A stretch of 31,236 bases of DNA from Oopsacas minuta. Its lineage: Eukaryota > Porifera > Hexactinellida > Lyssacinosida > Leucopsacidae. This document shows positions 1 through 10,828 of this stretch, one piece after another. Numbering within the stretch: the stretch's first letter is position 1; every line of letters starts with the position of its first letter. The stretch is taken from contig JAKMXF010000081.1 of assembly GCA_024704765.1 (NCBI GenBank), forward strand, positions 1 to 31,236, read 5' to 3'. The notes beneath the pieces are model-generated. The model had not been told where the DNA came from. It did no database searches and worked only from the letters and a program-made list of their open reading frames with translations. A program made the position numbers and the translations under genes.

Positions 1-1670
1 GGAATTTGGATCTTAGATAAAGAAATATACTAAGTTTGGTGATTATATAAAAATTTTACTAAGAATATAGAATTTTCAAATAATCGGAAAAAAAGGGGGG
101 TGGGTAATAATATTAGGGTATGATAGAATATGCAAAAAATCTTGATAGCTTGAGTATCCATGGACATAGAAATTTGATTAGTACACCATTCAATAGCAAA
201 TATGCGACTTACTATTACCAAATAATATATATAAAGGGGCTAAGTCAAAGGAATTTGAAAATTCGGACAATATAAAATCAATTTTGCGAAAGTGACACAG
301 CAAAATATAAAACCGCAAGGGTCAAATCGAAATATTTTTCAAATTTAAGTCTCGCATTTTCCTAGAAAATGGTAAAGGTAACTTTTCCCTTAGGTAGAAG
401 TTGAACCGACGATTTATACTTTTCTCGATCCGGCCTACTAAATAGAACTTATTTTTGACATCATTTTGCTGTATGTAGATGAACGATGCTTGGATTGTCG
501 CTGATTCTTATACAGAATATTTATTGTCCTTACTTGCAGAGTGTAGGTTTCCACAAAGAGTGGAAATGATATCTTATTCGAACTTGTTAAACACTCGGTA
601 TTGTATTACGCTCTCTTCCTAAAATGATGACGGTTAGCCTCTTCAGTCTTTGCCTCGTTATCACGGTTCCATAGTGCCATGTTGGACTTCTGATTGTATA
701 TTTATTATTCATTCATTTTGATAATTTGTCATTAAGAAAACTAAGTAGTCTTTTACTTGGCGTAACTGGTGAAATACACCAATTAAACAAGTTTAATGCA
801 AAGAATAATTTGACTTCAACTTGCTATTTACTTAGGGCAGGCCACGAATACCAGGACCCGAGATGGTACGCGAATACCTGCTAGGGGGTATGTGAGACAA
901 TGTTGAAATATACACCCTACTGTTGAATCGCTGAATTTGATACCGTACCGCACTTGAAGTCCTCTCAACACCTTGCTAACTACAACTGCCAACTCTCTTT
1001 ACTAGTTATGGATAATTGGTTGACACTTGTTTCATTACGAAACAGCAGCACCTGTGGTGTTAGTTTTGCCGAATCGGGAGATGACAAAGCATCGTCAACT
1101 TGATAGACAAAATCCTATCTCTAGATTTTTCTTCGCAACCATAGAGCCGCCGCCCCCACTGTGTTTCAGCTGTAGTGATATACTTTCGAATATTAGCATA
1201 AAACCATCCCATTTACATCACCCCCTGAGTTCAGGCATCACTTTGGTGTGGGTAAGCCCATAGAGTTTTTCCATTCAATGCTGTCAGAATTTAAGAGAAA
1301 ACAAGAAAAATTATGAAGCAACATCAATCTCAACGAAAGCTTTGGGAGAATAATATACTATCTTGTTACTATTCGCTAAATCTAAAACGACATTCACCCT
1401 ATCCGAAGAGCTTATCTCAAATCATTTTAGAATATATTTATTTATTTATGATATATCAACATCAGACATGAGGTAATTGTAATTTGTAATTGTAATTGCA
1501 TGACATTAACGTACAGTGGATACAGCAAATAGGAATACATTGTAAAGAAATATACACTCTACGTATACGAATATATTTTCAATCCCAGAATCCATTAACT
1601 AATGTAAATTTTATACCATATAGGAATATATAATAAAGGGATAATTTTTCTTGTCCCGATGCTAGTCTTA
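1..1670. other. intergenic, no gene recognised
   Basis: AT-rich sequence with no supportable coding region. An open stretch at 1027-1263 (+) has no recognisable motif and looks like a chance ORF. At 1474-1500 there is a short run of TAATTGTAATTG-like units. Bases 32-60 resemble the outer part of the foldback element arm at about 4566-4600 (shared core AAGTTTGGTGATT), so a decayed relative may lie at the window edge, but the match is short. Confidence 0.5.
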
Positions 1671-3011
1671 TACAGGGTGTAACAAAAGTATTGTCGTTTT
1701 TTATAATGAATCCAACGTAAGCTAAATACAACTATTAGTACATTATTACTTCTCAATATAGTCTCCTTGTCTTTCTAATATGAGTGCTACTCACCTGGGC
1801 ATACTGGAGGCCATATTTTGCAAAACATCTGAAATACCACTCCATGCCTTTTCCAAATTTTTGACGACGTTATTCACAGTGCTTACTTGCTCAAACTCTT
1901 CCACTTGTCTTTCAGTATTGACCATAAGTTTCAATGGAATTGAGGTCAGGTGAGTTTCCAGGCCACTCGCTTTCTGCCAAAACGCTGGAAGATTCTGTTT
2001 GCACCATTCTTGCGTTAGCTTGGCCGTATGAGCGGGAGCCCCGTCTTGCCTAAAAATTATCTCGGACATCTTTGAAGTCATGGCCCGCTGTAAAACCGAT
2101 CCATTTTTTGTTCTTCTATTGATCGCATCTTTGCAAGATCCAGCCAAAATCTTCGTACGATAGTACTCTCCATTAATAGTTTGCCCCTGAGGTATAACAT
2201 GCAGCTCAGATAGGGCTTGGTGAGATATCATGCCCGAAGCATGAACTTTCGCCGGAAATTTTATCTTTGTACAGGGTTCGATTGAACCTGAATCCTTGCT
2301 CCAAACTCGGTCATTCTGTCTGTTTGGGGTTGGAAATAATTCGAATGGAGATTTATCCGATTACAGAACTCTATTCCAATCTTCTACATTCCAATCCTTC
2401 TGTTTCTGCGCAAATTCGACCCGGTTTTCCTTCATTTTCAAGGTCAATCGAGGCCTTCGAGGCCTTTTAAATGGCGTAGCACCTAGAGACTTTCTTAATT
2501 ATCGATGTACAGAGGTGTGAGAGACATCACAACCCCTCCTCCTTAATCTCAGAGCTAGCTTTCGTGTAGATTGCCTTCTCTTCCCCAATGACTTAGCGAT
2601 GACAATTTTCGCAACTCTATCAATTTTCGGTGGACGTCCAGACTTAGGCTTTGATTCTATTGAAAATTCCAATTTATCGCTACGCTCCCATCTCTGAACT
2701 GATCGAATATTGATATTCAACACTTGAGCAACCTTTTTAGGCGTTTCTCCAGCTTTAAGCATCCCCAATGCCTGAGATCTTAAAGATAATCCGTATTCCT
2801 GGACATGCAAATCACAAGATTAAGTAGAAATTTTCAAAATGACTAAAATAATTCCAAAATATATTCTTGTAATATTTAGCTTCACTCGAGTTTAACTAAG
2901 TTGTATAAAAAGATATTACTTAGAGAAATCAATAGCAAGGGTTGTATACGAATGTGACATTTGAATTTAATGTATATTAATATGACGACAATACTTTTGT
3001 TACACCCTGTA
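1671..3011 (-). mobile_element. Tc1/mariner-superfamily element A, complete ends
   Basis: A complete DNA transposon of about 1.34 kb. Its two ends are perfect inverted repeats of about 27 bp (1671-1697 and 2985-3011), beginning TACAGGGTGTAACAAAAGTA. They are flanked by TA on both sides (1669-1670 and 3012-3013), the target duplication typical of Tc1/mariner. The single transposase gene lies on the minus strand and is broken. Perfect ends around a dead gene are what a non-autonomous copy, movable only by a transposase encoded elsewhere, would look like. Confidence 0.9.
1741..2810 (-). pseudogene. Tc1-like transposase, degenerate (element A)
   Basis: Minus-strand transposase reading from 2810 down to about 1741. 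The N-terminal part (2810-2499) is open and is a helix-turn-helix paired-type DNA-binding domain, with LRSQALGMLKAGETPKKVAQ and then NIRSVQRW. The middle region carries QTINGEYY (about 2180-2157). The catalytic second aspartate is in RQDGAPAHT (about 2050-2020). The third acidic position is in NSPDLNSIE at about 1950-1925, but it is reached only after a frameshift near 1970. The C-terminal end GDYIE lies near 1745. There are at least three in-frame stops (just below 2499, near 2370 and near 1785) plus the frameshift, so no functional protein can be made. The true start is unresolved, because the longest open stretch begins at a TTG. Confidence 0.85.
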
Positions 3012-3183
3012 TAGTGTATCCACTGTAATTGAAATTGAATTGTAATTAATTTCTATACATGTTACACTACGCATGTTGTCATGATTCAATTTCATTTTGA
3101 TGTATGAAAATATGTATAATATTGTCACATAAATATCGCATTATAACAATGTATTCTTTTTAGTAATATGTTTTGATTGGATA

Positions 3184-4270
3184 GACTCGATGTCAAGAAA
3201 TTGATGCCTGCCATTACTAAATCAATATTTCGTTTATTTATAATTTCTAAACACATACATATGTTCCCAATATGTGCACCCTTTAGTTATATACATTCCT
3301 TTTTCACTCTAACACACTTGTTATTTATTTGTTCATACCTTCAGGTGGAATAATTTCCCAAGTTGAAAATACCAGTGTATTCTTTCGAGTGATTTGGTTT
3401 GTTTGCACAACGGTGGCATACAGTATTGGCCATAAATTTTCTATTTACTCAGGTCAGGAGAGTTGGTATTCCGAATCCCTTTGTGCCAGAAGTTTCAAAG
3501 TTGTCCTTAAGTCATTCCTGTGTTTTGGATATAATGCTGAGCCACCATCCTGTTGAAATATGACAGCTAACATGTGCGACAATAATTTACTCCCTTTGCT
3601 GCACCTTTATCTCGATGCATGTTGACATCAACTACTTCATCAGAATCTCTTTTGATAGTACACTGTTGTTACTGTTTGCCCACTATAAATAATGCGGTGG
3701 TCTGAAAGGCCATTTTATGACATCATTCTTTAAATATCCAATTTCCAGAAACTCCACTGTTTCCGTAAATTCAATATTCTCTCTGTCTTTCGCTAAGTCT
3801 TGTTATTCTGTTCATCAGGTGAATAGCATAACTGAAATGGAGCTTCATTAGATGATAATGCATTCACCAAGCATTACGTGACCAATTTTTTGCGTTCTAT
3901 ATAATACATAAGGATAATCGAGTAATTTTCTGTATTCGGTAAATTTGGTGTAACTGTGGCTTATACGGCTTTATACCTAGATTTTCCGAAACTAACTATG
4001 CTGAGTTACATGTGGACTTTAGAACCCTTAGATTTATATACTGAGATATTTTGCGAGTGATCTTCATCTTGCTCCCTAGAAATTTAGCAATAAGAAGATT
4101 GGACACTTTCTGATCGTTGGTTTCCTTCTACTGCCGTGTTTATTTTCGGTGCTATTTCCATGTGCTCTTGACCACTAAAAATAATGGTGCCCACATTAGT
4201 TTCAAAAGTACTACGATACTTTTCTGCATTCGCCTCATGGCTTTGGGTTATCACCCAAAATAATAATTCA
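3184..4270 (-). pseudogene. Tc1-like transposase relic B
   Basis: A much decayed Tc1-like element on the minus strand. The catalytic region reads FQQDGGSALYP at about 3562-3530. It is followed in a shifted frame by FWHKGIRNTNSPDLSK (about 3500-3450), the remains of the PDLNPIE block. TVTTVYYQK (about 3690-3660) matches the GxTVxxxYY block upstream of it. The N-terminal part at about 4270-4030 is homologous at the DNA level to 23490-23740 (relic C); both contain GATATTTTGCGAGT followed by similar sequence. One end survives at 3184-3211 and contains AAGAAATTGATGCC, matching the terminus of relic C. The other end was not found. It is certainly non-functional. Confidence 0.7.
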
Positions 4271-4289
4271 AGAGATTTGTGAAGAAGAG

Positions 4290-4420
4290 AGTAATAGGTT
4301 TGGTTTAGACAAGTATGGTTAATTTTTATTGATTCGGACAAGTGGCTGTTCGATAAGATCTCGAATCGGATAAGTGGCAGACAATCAGAAGTTTTCTGAT
4401 GAATCCCAACTGGCAACTCT
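4290..4420. other. possible pogo/Tigger-like fragment
   Basis: This block holds repeated AAGTGGC units near TTCGGAC/TCGGATAAG (about 4333-4380). The pattern resembles the termini of pogo/Tigger elements (compare the MITE at 15388-15547). No clean terminal inverted repeat or TA duplication could be set, so this is a weak call. Confidence 0.25.
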
Positions 4421-4550
4421 GACACCTTCATGTGTCTCGTTCATAGACTCCTTTATTGAAGGGGATCGCGGGGCTATTATCTTGAGTCTGAGAGGCTCCA
4501 ATATATATTGAAAAACATTAGAAAATACACCTAGCCTGTTGTTTGTATTA

Positions 4551-4813
4551 AAAAATTGGTGTGTTTGCGTAAGTTTGGTGATTTTTAGAAATTTTTGACA
4601 ATTTTACATGAGTAATATATTGAAATTATAATGAGCTAGTTGTATATTGGAAACCTTGTATCAACAATTATATTATTTCTATGTGAAGTCTGATTGCATT
4701 ATCGGGAACTACCCTAGTTACCCATTTTCTAAACTTTTACACAATTTTCTTTTAAGTTATGACAATGGGAAAATTGTGCCACTTGCGTCATGAGTGGCAC
4801 AAGTGGCAGGAAC
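4551..4813 (+). repeat. foldback left arm
   Basis: Left inverted arm of the 4551-5215 element. It pairs with 4927-5215 and ends internally at AAGTGGCAGGAAC (4801-4813). Confidence 0.8.
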
Positions 4814-4926
4814 ACAAATATTAATGTGTAGAGATTAGATAATGATGACTAAAAATGCGATATTTCCATACTAATCATGGTTATACTTGTTGTAGTAGAA
4901 TTCTGATTAAATCTGAATTTACATGG

Positions 4927-5215
4927 GTTCTGCCACTTGTGCCACTTATGACAAAAGTGAAAAAATTTGCCACATAACCATAACTTATTAGAAAATTATG
5001 TGAAAGTTTAGAAAATTGGTATCTAGGGTAATTCATGGGTATATACTTCGATAATGCAATCAGATTCCACATAGAAACAGTATATTTGTTGATATACGAT
5101 TTACAATATAACCTAATTCACTATACGTATTATTATTATATTTACACCTCATGGAAAAGGATTGTTGAAAATTTCAAAATAATGACCAAAGTTTATACTA
5201 ACACACCAAATTTTT
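4927..5215 (-). repeat. foldback right arm
   Basis: Right inverted arm. It begins GTTCTGCCACTTGTGCCACT at 4927 and ends CACACCAAATTTTT at about 5215. It is about 25 bp longer than the left arm because of small indels. Confidence 0.8.
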
Positions 5216-5389
5216 GATCCTTGTATATTTTAGTTCCCATCTTAGTTCCAACTAGAATATTTAGTCGATAAGTAGCACAATCAGAACATGGATATTTCGT
5301 GGGCACGAATACTTTTGATGGGGTGGTATCAATTGAAGGGTTTTTATGTGAATCCAGTGATGTGTACTTTTGAGCATGCAAAGTGAAAA

Positions 5390-5516
5390 TTATATCCGGT
5401 ATATTCTTATAACCAGCATGTTATATTAGGAAATGCGGGGACATTTTCCAGAAGATGGTTCTTATATCCGAAATGTTCTTATATCAGGTGTTCTTATAAC
5501 CGGAATCGACTTTACC
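5390..5516. repeat. clustered TTCTTATATCCG motifs, Tigger/pogo-like end
   Basis: At least three near-tandem copies of a 15-16 bp unit, GTTCTTATATCCG-like, lie at 5458-5503. Further copies are at 5391-5399 and 5403-5414. On the other strand this reads CCGGTTATAAGAACACC and so on, running into GGTAAAGTCGATT. That style of terminus, with internal subterminal repeats, is common in pogo/Tigger-type MITEs. No partner end was found. Confidence 0.35.
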
Positions 5517-8500
5517 ATATATGGAAAGACGTAAAACCGCAAAACTCAAACTACAAATATTCTAGTATGACTAATTAATTCACCATATGTGACTTCATGT
5601 ATAACAATACATCATTTCTTACCATAAAAACGATTAGTTTTTATTTACATGCAATGGACTAAACTTCCAGGGCCCGTGGATGAGCACCTACAGTCCTGAG
5701 TTAAAGGAGTCCATGGTCTCATTAGTAATATCGTAACTGAGCTCGTATTAGGGAATTAATACAATGCCTGACGAATTCATGATATAAAGATCTGATTGCA
5801 CTAATTTAACGACTCTTTCAGCTCCTCTTATTTACGGGAGTGTACTTGTGACCACCCCCCCTCTGCTACACATTACTCATGTGCAGCAATCAGCAACTTC
5901 AATTCGGGGACTGACATTTGAGGGAATTAATGTTGTTGTTTAACTCTTTAAAGCGGTGATCAAAACACACTGCACGAGTTAGGAGATATCTTCTCATCAG
6001 TTCAGCTCTCTCATTTTATTATAACTCTAATACAGTTTCTGTGGATAAGTTCTTTTTCAAGATATCTAGCAACTCTTGACATTTAGGCCCAAGTGCAGAT
6101 AACATTAGAAGAATATGGAACATCTTACCTATCTGACCATAGAATACATAACTGTCTGCTTAGAAGGAAAAATCGTGATCAGATAATTTTAAGCAATTTA
6201 TAGCATCATTAATTGTTATTATTCTGCCCAGATTCTCTCTTTAACTGGCCACCTTGGTACTTTGTCGTACTTTTAAGGAGTTAGTGTTAGATTTTCTTAT
6301 GTTGACACAAGTATCTAGCCCTATTTAATGTTCATTAGCGGTCTATGTATACTTGACAAAGTTCGCCCGCTGAAAAGACAGGTTATGGCTTACAATTTGA
6401 ATCTAAATTGGATTTTCACTTATTCATAATAAAGAATTCATATGATATTCCTTTCTTCAATATCACTGACGAAGGCATGGGTAGTAATTACAAGATTATT
6501 TCTGCCTTTCGTACGTGGCTGAAAATCAAAATTTCGTTTTCGTTCCCATGTTAGTTTTGACGCTTATGGAATTTAGAGAACTCAATTTTTCCCTGTCCTG
6601 GATATGTTTCAAATCGTTAGAAATAATATGGCGATACTACACGCAAAAGAGTAAGAAGAGCGAGTGACTTTGAAGAACGAAAGCAAACGCGTCTTCAAGA
6701 AACAAGGCCATCTACTGAAGCATCTAGGAATAATAGGTGGTATATTACCACAAAATTTGCTCTCCGCGAGTAGTAGATTCACTATCCTTCAGACACTTCT
6801 GAAGACCTTGATGGAACCTCATTAGAATTTTTCGCTAATGTAAATTCTCCAGAATCTAGTGTAGATGGAAAACTGGCCTTTAGTAGATCAACCAGATTCA
6901 AGTGAGGGACAAATTTACAGCCAGCAAGCTTTCTAAAATCGATCCAGTTGCATCATTGTATTTTCTCATTTGTGATCTCAATTTGCGGGTACATGGAAAT
7001 CAATCTGCAATACTAAGAACAGTATTTTAAGTCATAAAATCAAAACAAATCTGCACGGTAATTCTTGCAGAACATCAATTATCATCCATGAAATCTTATA
7101 CAGCATCATTGGTTTTGTTCATATTGTTTCCATTTTAGTAAACATTGATAACAGTTGTGACTATGTCATATTTTTTCCACAATCGTATTTAGAAATCATT
7201 GTAAGTCAATAGATTCAAAAAATATGGCTTACAATCTATCACTTCAGGGTTATATTTAGCTGCCGGTTCATTATTGTAGAAACCTTTTTGGTGCCAATAT
7301 ACTGAGTCAACTTGAGTGGCAGGGTTGCAATTGTATTAAAGTTTGTTGAAAAAGTGTGGGACAAGTGTCAAAGGAATTCGATTAATTCATAGTACCGGGC
7401 CAGAAAATCTTGGATACCTCTTGTACCACTTCATTCGGCCATCTATTGCATTTAATTTTATTAGCTTGAATTTTTTCAATGTCAACTTCAACTTTTCTAG
7501 TAATAGTCAAATACTAGAAAGTGAATTGAATGAATTAGCGTCAACTTTTCAAATATTTATCCACTTGATTCTGTATATGTTTCCAAATTCTTATATGCTA
7601 TTTTCCATTCATAATCGCAAATGCTTAGAAGTATTTACTATATGTTGGAAGATACACCCTGTTATCGAACGTTTAATTTTATTTCAATTTACAATGTGCC
7701 TTCAAAAGTCCCCAACTTACCCCATATTTTGTATCTATACTGAATATACCTAACAATCTGTAAACTATCTCGAAATAATCGCCATTAACGTATACAATCC
7801 GTTGTGACAATCTAGCCATCTAAAAAATACATTTTGTATTTTCCGGTAGATGCCATTAGTGATCTCCAAATTGCGTTTGCTAGGTCGATTGTCGTATCAA
7901 AATGCTTGTCTGCAATGTCCTTCCCAACTTTGTAAAATATATTGATCAATGCAAAACCATCCGATTATGATGGTATAATGAAAAGTTTATTTCAATCCAT
8001 TTATGAGATATAGAATGTCCTAAAACCTCGAATTGCCTTCGTATTTAAAATGTCCTTATTAACAAAACTCTTTGTACTGTATGTCTCACCATTCATCCAT
8101 CTTCGAAGAAGAATTCTTTTTGACACACATTAATAACAAGGATAGAGACAGCTATGCTTTTTACAGGAACCATTAATCTTTGGTGTTGACAACAATTTCT
8201 GTGATTAGAAAACTACAAAACCTTTATGTTTTAATACGCAATTTACTTTATATTCTATTTGTAACGTAAATGTGTGTGAATTAATGTTGATCTCAAAACA
8301 TGTACTTAGGCAATTAACAGTATGCAATTTCAAATTCTGTCAATTTTTTAGTTCCAATTGCGGGCTATACGAATTCTAAATATACGCACATTGATATGTT
8401 TTCCAGACGACGTATATCAAGTCTATTACAACGAAGTGAATGCTAACAAATACAATCTTTGTATACTGATTCTAAATCTGTATGTAGTTATATATTGAAT

Positions 8501-9165
8501 CTTTAAAATCATCATCCGAATTTGACAAATCGCTCTGAAAATTTGAAATATAAAGTGGGCCGAAATAAAAGTAGACAAAGGACAACAAGAAAATTATACA
8601 TCTTATTGATCGGTGTATATAGAAAGTTAGTTGAAATTTCCAGCTTCCAAAATAGTGCGCAACATTGAAAATTCCTTTGAATTCCATTTTGATTTATGTT
8701 GCTATAGAAATTGCAAATTGAATTTTCGTTACTATGTGATAGTACACCATTTATGTAAATATGTTCTAACACGGGATTCCAATCGTAATCATTTGTATCT
8801 TTGGTCGAGTTAATGGCTAAATACCAAACAATAACCCTGCACTCCAAGCTTGACTCGTAAAATCTTGAAAGTTCATGAATATGACACCTCTCAGACCATA
8901 GTTCAAATAGAGGAATATTTTGAACTAGACCATCAAAAGAAAGTTTCATTGCACAGAATCTTTCATAGGCTACGGATGTGGTAAAGAGATCAATAAAATC
9001 CATTGATTCTCTAGGAGGACAATGATGGGATTCGCCTCTATATTCAGATTTTGGGTTAAATTTGAAGAGAAAATGTTAAACCATAACTTGCTATTAACTT
9101 GGGGACCTTGGCCACTGGTCTGGCATCTGATTGATTAGAAATTAACTCCAATGTCATTGCAGCTA
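5517..9165. other. long stretch without a recognisable gene
   Basis: About 3.6 kb of AT-rich sequence with no feature identified firmly. Three items stand out. At about 6645-6990 (+), several frames show coding-like stretches such as RASDFEERKQTRLQ and ENWPLVDQPDSSEGQIYS, separated by stops; this may be decayed transposon protein. At 7343-7753 (+) there is a 136-codon open stretch from a TTG, rich in F, I and N and with no motif, probably chance. At 8512-9003 (-) there is a longer open frame, listed separately. No tRNA, rRNA or clear element termini were seen. Confidence 0.5.
8512..9003 (-). CDS. hypothetical ORF, unrecognised
   Basis: A 163-codon minus-strand ORF starting with ATG. It is one of the longer open frames in this AT-rich stretch. 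Its composition is rich in aromatic residues and cysteine, with one hydrophobic stretch near the C terminus (YNFLVVLCLLLF). The first 80 or so residues have a more protein-like composition (for example FDGLVQNIPLFELWSERC), and the open frame extends upstream without a break through GESHHCPPRES. No domain was recognised. It could be an exon of an unknown gene, decayed transposon coding sequence or chance. It ends about 160 bases before the RAG1/Transib-like relic, on the opposite strand. Confidence 0.2.
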   Translation of the reverse strand: MDFIDLFTTSVAYERFCAMKLSFDGLVQNIPLFELWSERCHIHELSRFYESSLECRVIVWYLAINSTKDTNDYDWNPVLEHIYINGVLSHSNENSICNFYSNINQNGIQRNFQCCALFWKLEISTNFLYTPINKMYNFLVVLCLLLFRPTLYFKFSERFVKFG

Positions 9166-10212
9166 TCTTGACCTTAGAAGTGTTCTCAATTTATGCTGTT
9201 CTCTGATTGAGTCTAGAAGACTAGATAGCCGTGATGATTGTTGCTTCAGTGAAAGATCGCTAATATTCTTCCTATTTGAGCCTTTTTTAAAGTATTCAAC
9301 AAATGTGTTGATGTTGATAAAACTCTATTCCTTCTTGGTGTGTTGGAAATTAGTAAGAGAAAATACACTAAGCTTCGTCAACATTTATTCTCTAATAATA
9401 TTGAATTTCTTGCATATCAGAAGTAGCTGAATATGGACACGATATCATTCTACGTTCCTCAATATATCTTTATCCGAATGTTTCGGCACCGATTGGTATA
9501 GGTGCATTCTGCGCCAAATTTGTTAAACATGCATTTATCAGATTTCTCGCAAATTTATCCCCTTTAGTAGATGATTTTGCTCTGATACTTCAGATAGCGG
9601 ATACTTTAGACAACTCTGGCAGTCATACAGTTTACCACCATCAAAACGCCATTACATCCAACAAGTAATGTACCCTATTTTACCTCAAACCGGTTGTAGT
9701 CAAGTCTTCGACAGGGAAAGAGCTCTGGAGAAATACTTCTCCTAACTCGGCCTTTTGTTAGCGTCCAGTATTCTTATGTGCTGCTAAAGAGAATCATGAA
9801 AATACTAAACAGTTCGTGAATGATACAGTAAATCCAGATAGTGACAGGATGAAAAATGTGGGTTTGTCATCGCAAAAATGGGTCAAGTCTCTGTTTGTAT
9901 CATTAGGTCCTTATTCGATGGAACAACTAGAATAATATCTGGAGCAGCAGGAGCAAGTTGCCAACTTTGCACAGCAAAAACAACTGAAAGATCTAGAGTT
10001 AGTAATATAAGGATTCCCATCAATAAACACATTTCTGATGCAACCGAAAATACAGAGAGCATTAGCTAAAAAACTTTTTTTGAAGACAATACAAGTGATA
10101 TCTTCATTAGACTATCTTCCTAAGTGATCCAGATTTATGTGAAATTCTTTCTAAATTGAGGTGTGAAAGATGTGGAGAAGAGGGTCACACTAGGAAGACT
10201 GCTAAATACTGA
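9166..10212 (+). pseudogene. RAG1/Transib-like recombinase, decayed paralogue
   Basis: A broken second copy of the gene at 11395-13523, in the same orientation and about 1.2 kb upstream of it. By-eye alignment gives, in order: LGVLEISKRKYTKLRQ (about 9335-9385) against LDSLEIGASKYTNLKR; ADTLDNSGSHTVY (about 9597-9635) against the first-aspartate block SDGLDGSGCHQTY; NTSPNSAFC (about 9735-9765) against NSSPNSPFC; NDTVNPDSDR; SLFDGTTRI (about 9910) against the second-aspartate block SLFDTKMAG; GASCQLCTA (about 9950-9972) against the CxxC zinc block GASCHLCTA; and PINKHISDA against PINRLISDA. Some 700 bp are then missing. The frame resumes at LSDPDLCEI (10120-10146), matching CCSDPILVQ, and ends in CERCGEEGHTRKTAKY before a TGA at 10210. 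Multiple stops and frameshifts show it is dead. The segments differ from the intact copy at many residues, so this is an old paralogue. Confidence 0.85.
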
Positions 10213-10828
10213 AGTAAATATGACTTCAAAGACAATATATAAACATCAATTGACAGCCTAGTACATCCTCTTATCGTTAAGTAACAAATATATGTAAGTG
10301 ATATGTAACGTCACGTTAACTACAAGAAGGCAGCATAATTATTTAGTTTTAAGAATTTGATGTCATCATTATGACGTCATTTCACTGAAAGTAGAAGTCG
10401 TATCTAATATTTTACATGGCGAAAGTATTTCTAGATATCGATAACCCATATGTGACTAATATAATGTATATTGATAACATGTACCCAGATATCTATTCCC
10501 TACCAACTGTCAATTTAAGCCACTGTGTAAGGAATTCTTCGTTTGTTCGCTATTAGCTAATACCATCTGCTCGGCACTTTCTGCCTCGAAATTGCACACG
10601 TTTCGCAACGAAGTATCTTTGTACTTGTGCCCCATACATAATATGGATTTTCTTAAGAATTCTTGAGAAAATATATCCATGACCTAATATTAATAAATAT
10701 TGTATTACCATTGTGGGTAGTCAGGAAACTTTTATGTTTGTTCTTGGATAATACTTTGGTACTGTTCACAGTACCTGAAATACACTTTCAATAGAATTTC
10801 ATTCTCTGAAATCTTCTATCTCATTTAG
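10213..10828. other. spacer between relic and recombinase gene
   Basis: AT-rich spacer with no gene recognised. It may hold upstream sequence of the coiled-coil exon that follows. The last bases (ATCTTCTATCTCATTTAG, ending at 10828) form a pyrimidine tract plus AG that could be a splice acceptor. TGATGTCATCATTATGACGTCATTTC at about 10360-10385 contains two TGACGTCA-like half palindromes, but no function can be assigned. Confidence 0.4.

Larger units (their letters stand above)
4551..5215. mobile_element. foldback (long terminal inverted repeat) element
   Basis: A 665-bp element made almost entirely of two inverted arms, left 4551-4813 and right 4927-5215, around a spacer of about 113 bp. The outer ends read AAAAATTGGTGTG on the left and the complement CACACCAAATTTTT on the right. 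The arms align along their length with substitutions and small indels. Shared landmarks include TCTATGTG(A/G)A(G/A)TCTGATTGCA and the innermost AAGTGGCACAAGTGGCAG. The innermost part of each arm is itself rich in GCCACTT/AAGTGGC hairpins. No convincing coding region lies inside, because the open stretches merely follow the palindrome. The superfamily is not identified and no certain target duplication was seen. Confidence 0.8.

Noticed and set aside
4881-5217. Overlapping small ORFs on both strands
   Set aside because: They follow the palindromic arms of the foldback element and do not resemble proteins.
7343-7753. 136-codon plus-strand ORF as a real gene
   Set aside because: It has a TTG start, low-complexity F/I/N-rich composition and no motif or splice context. 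It was kept only as a note in the spacer entry.
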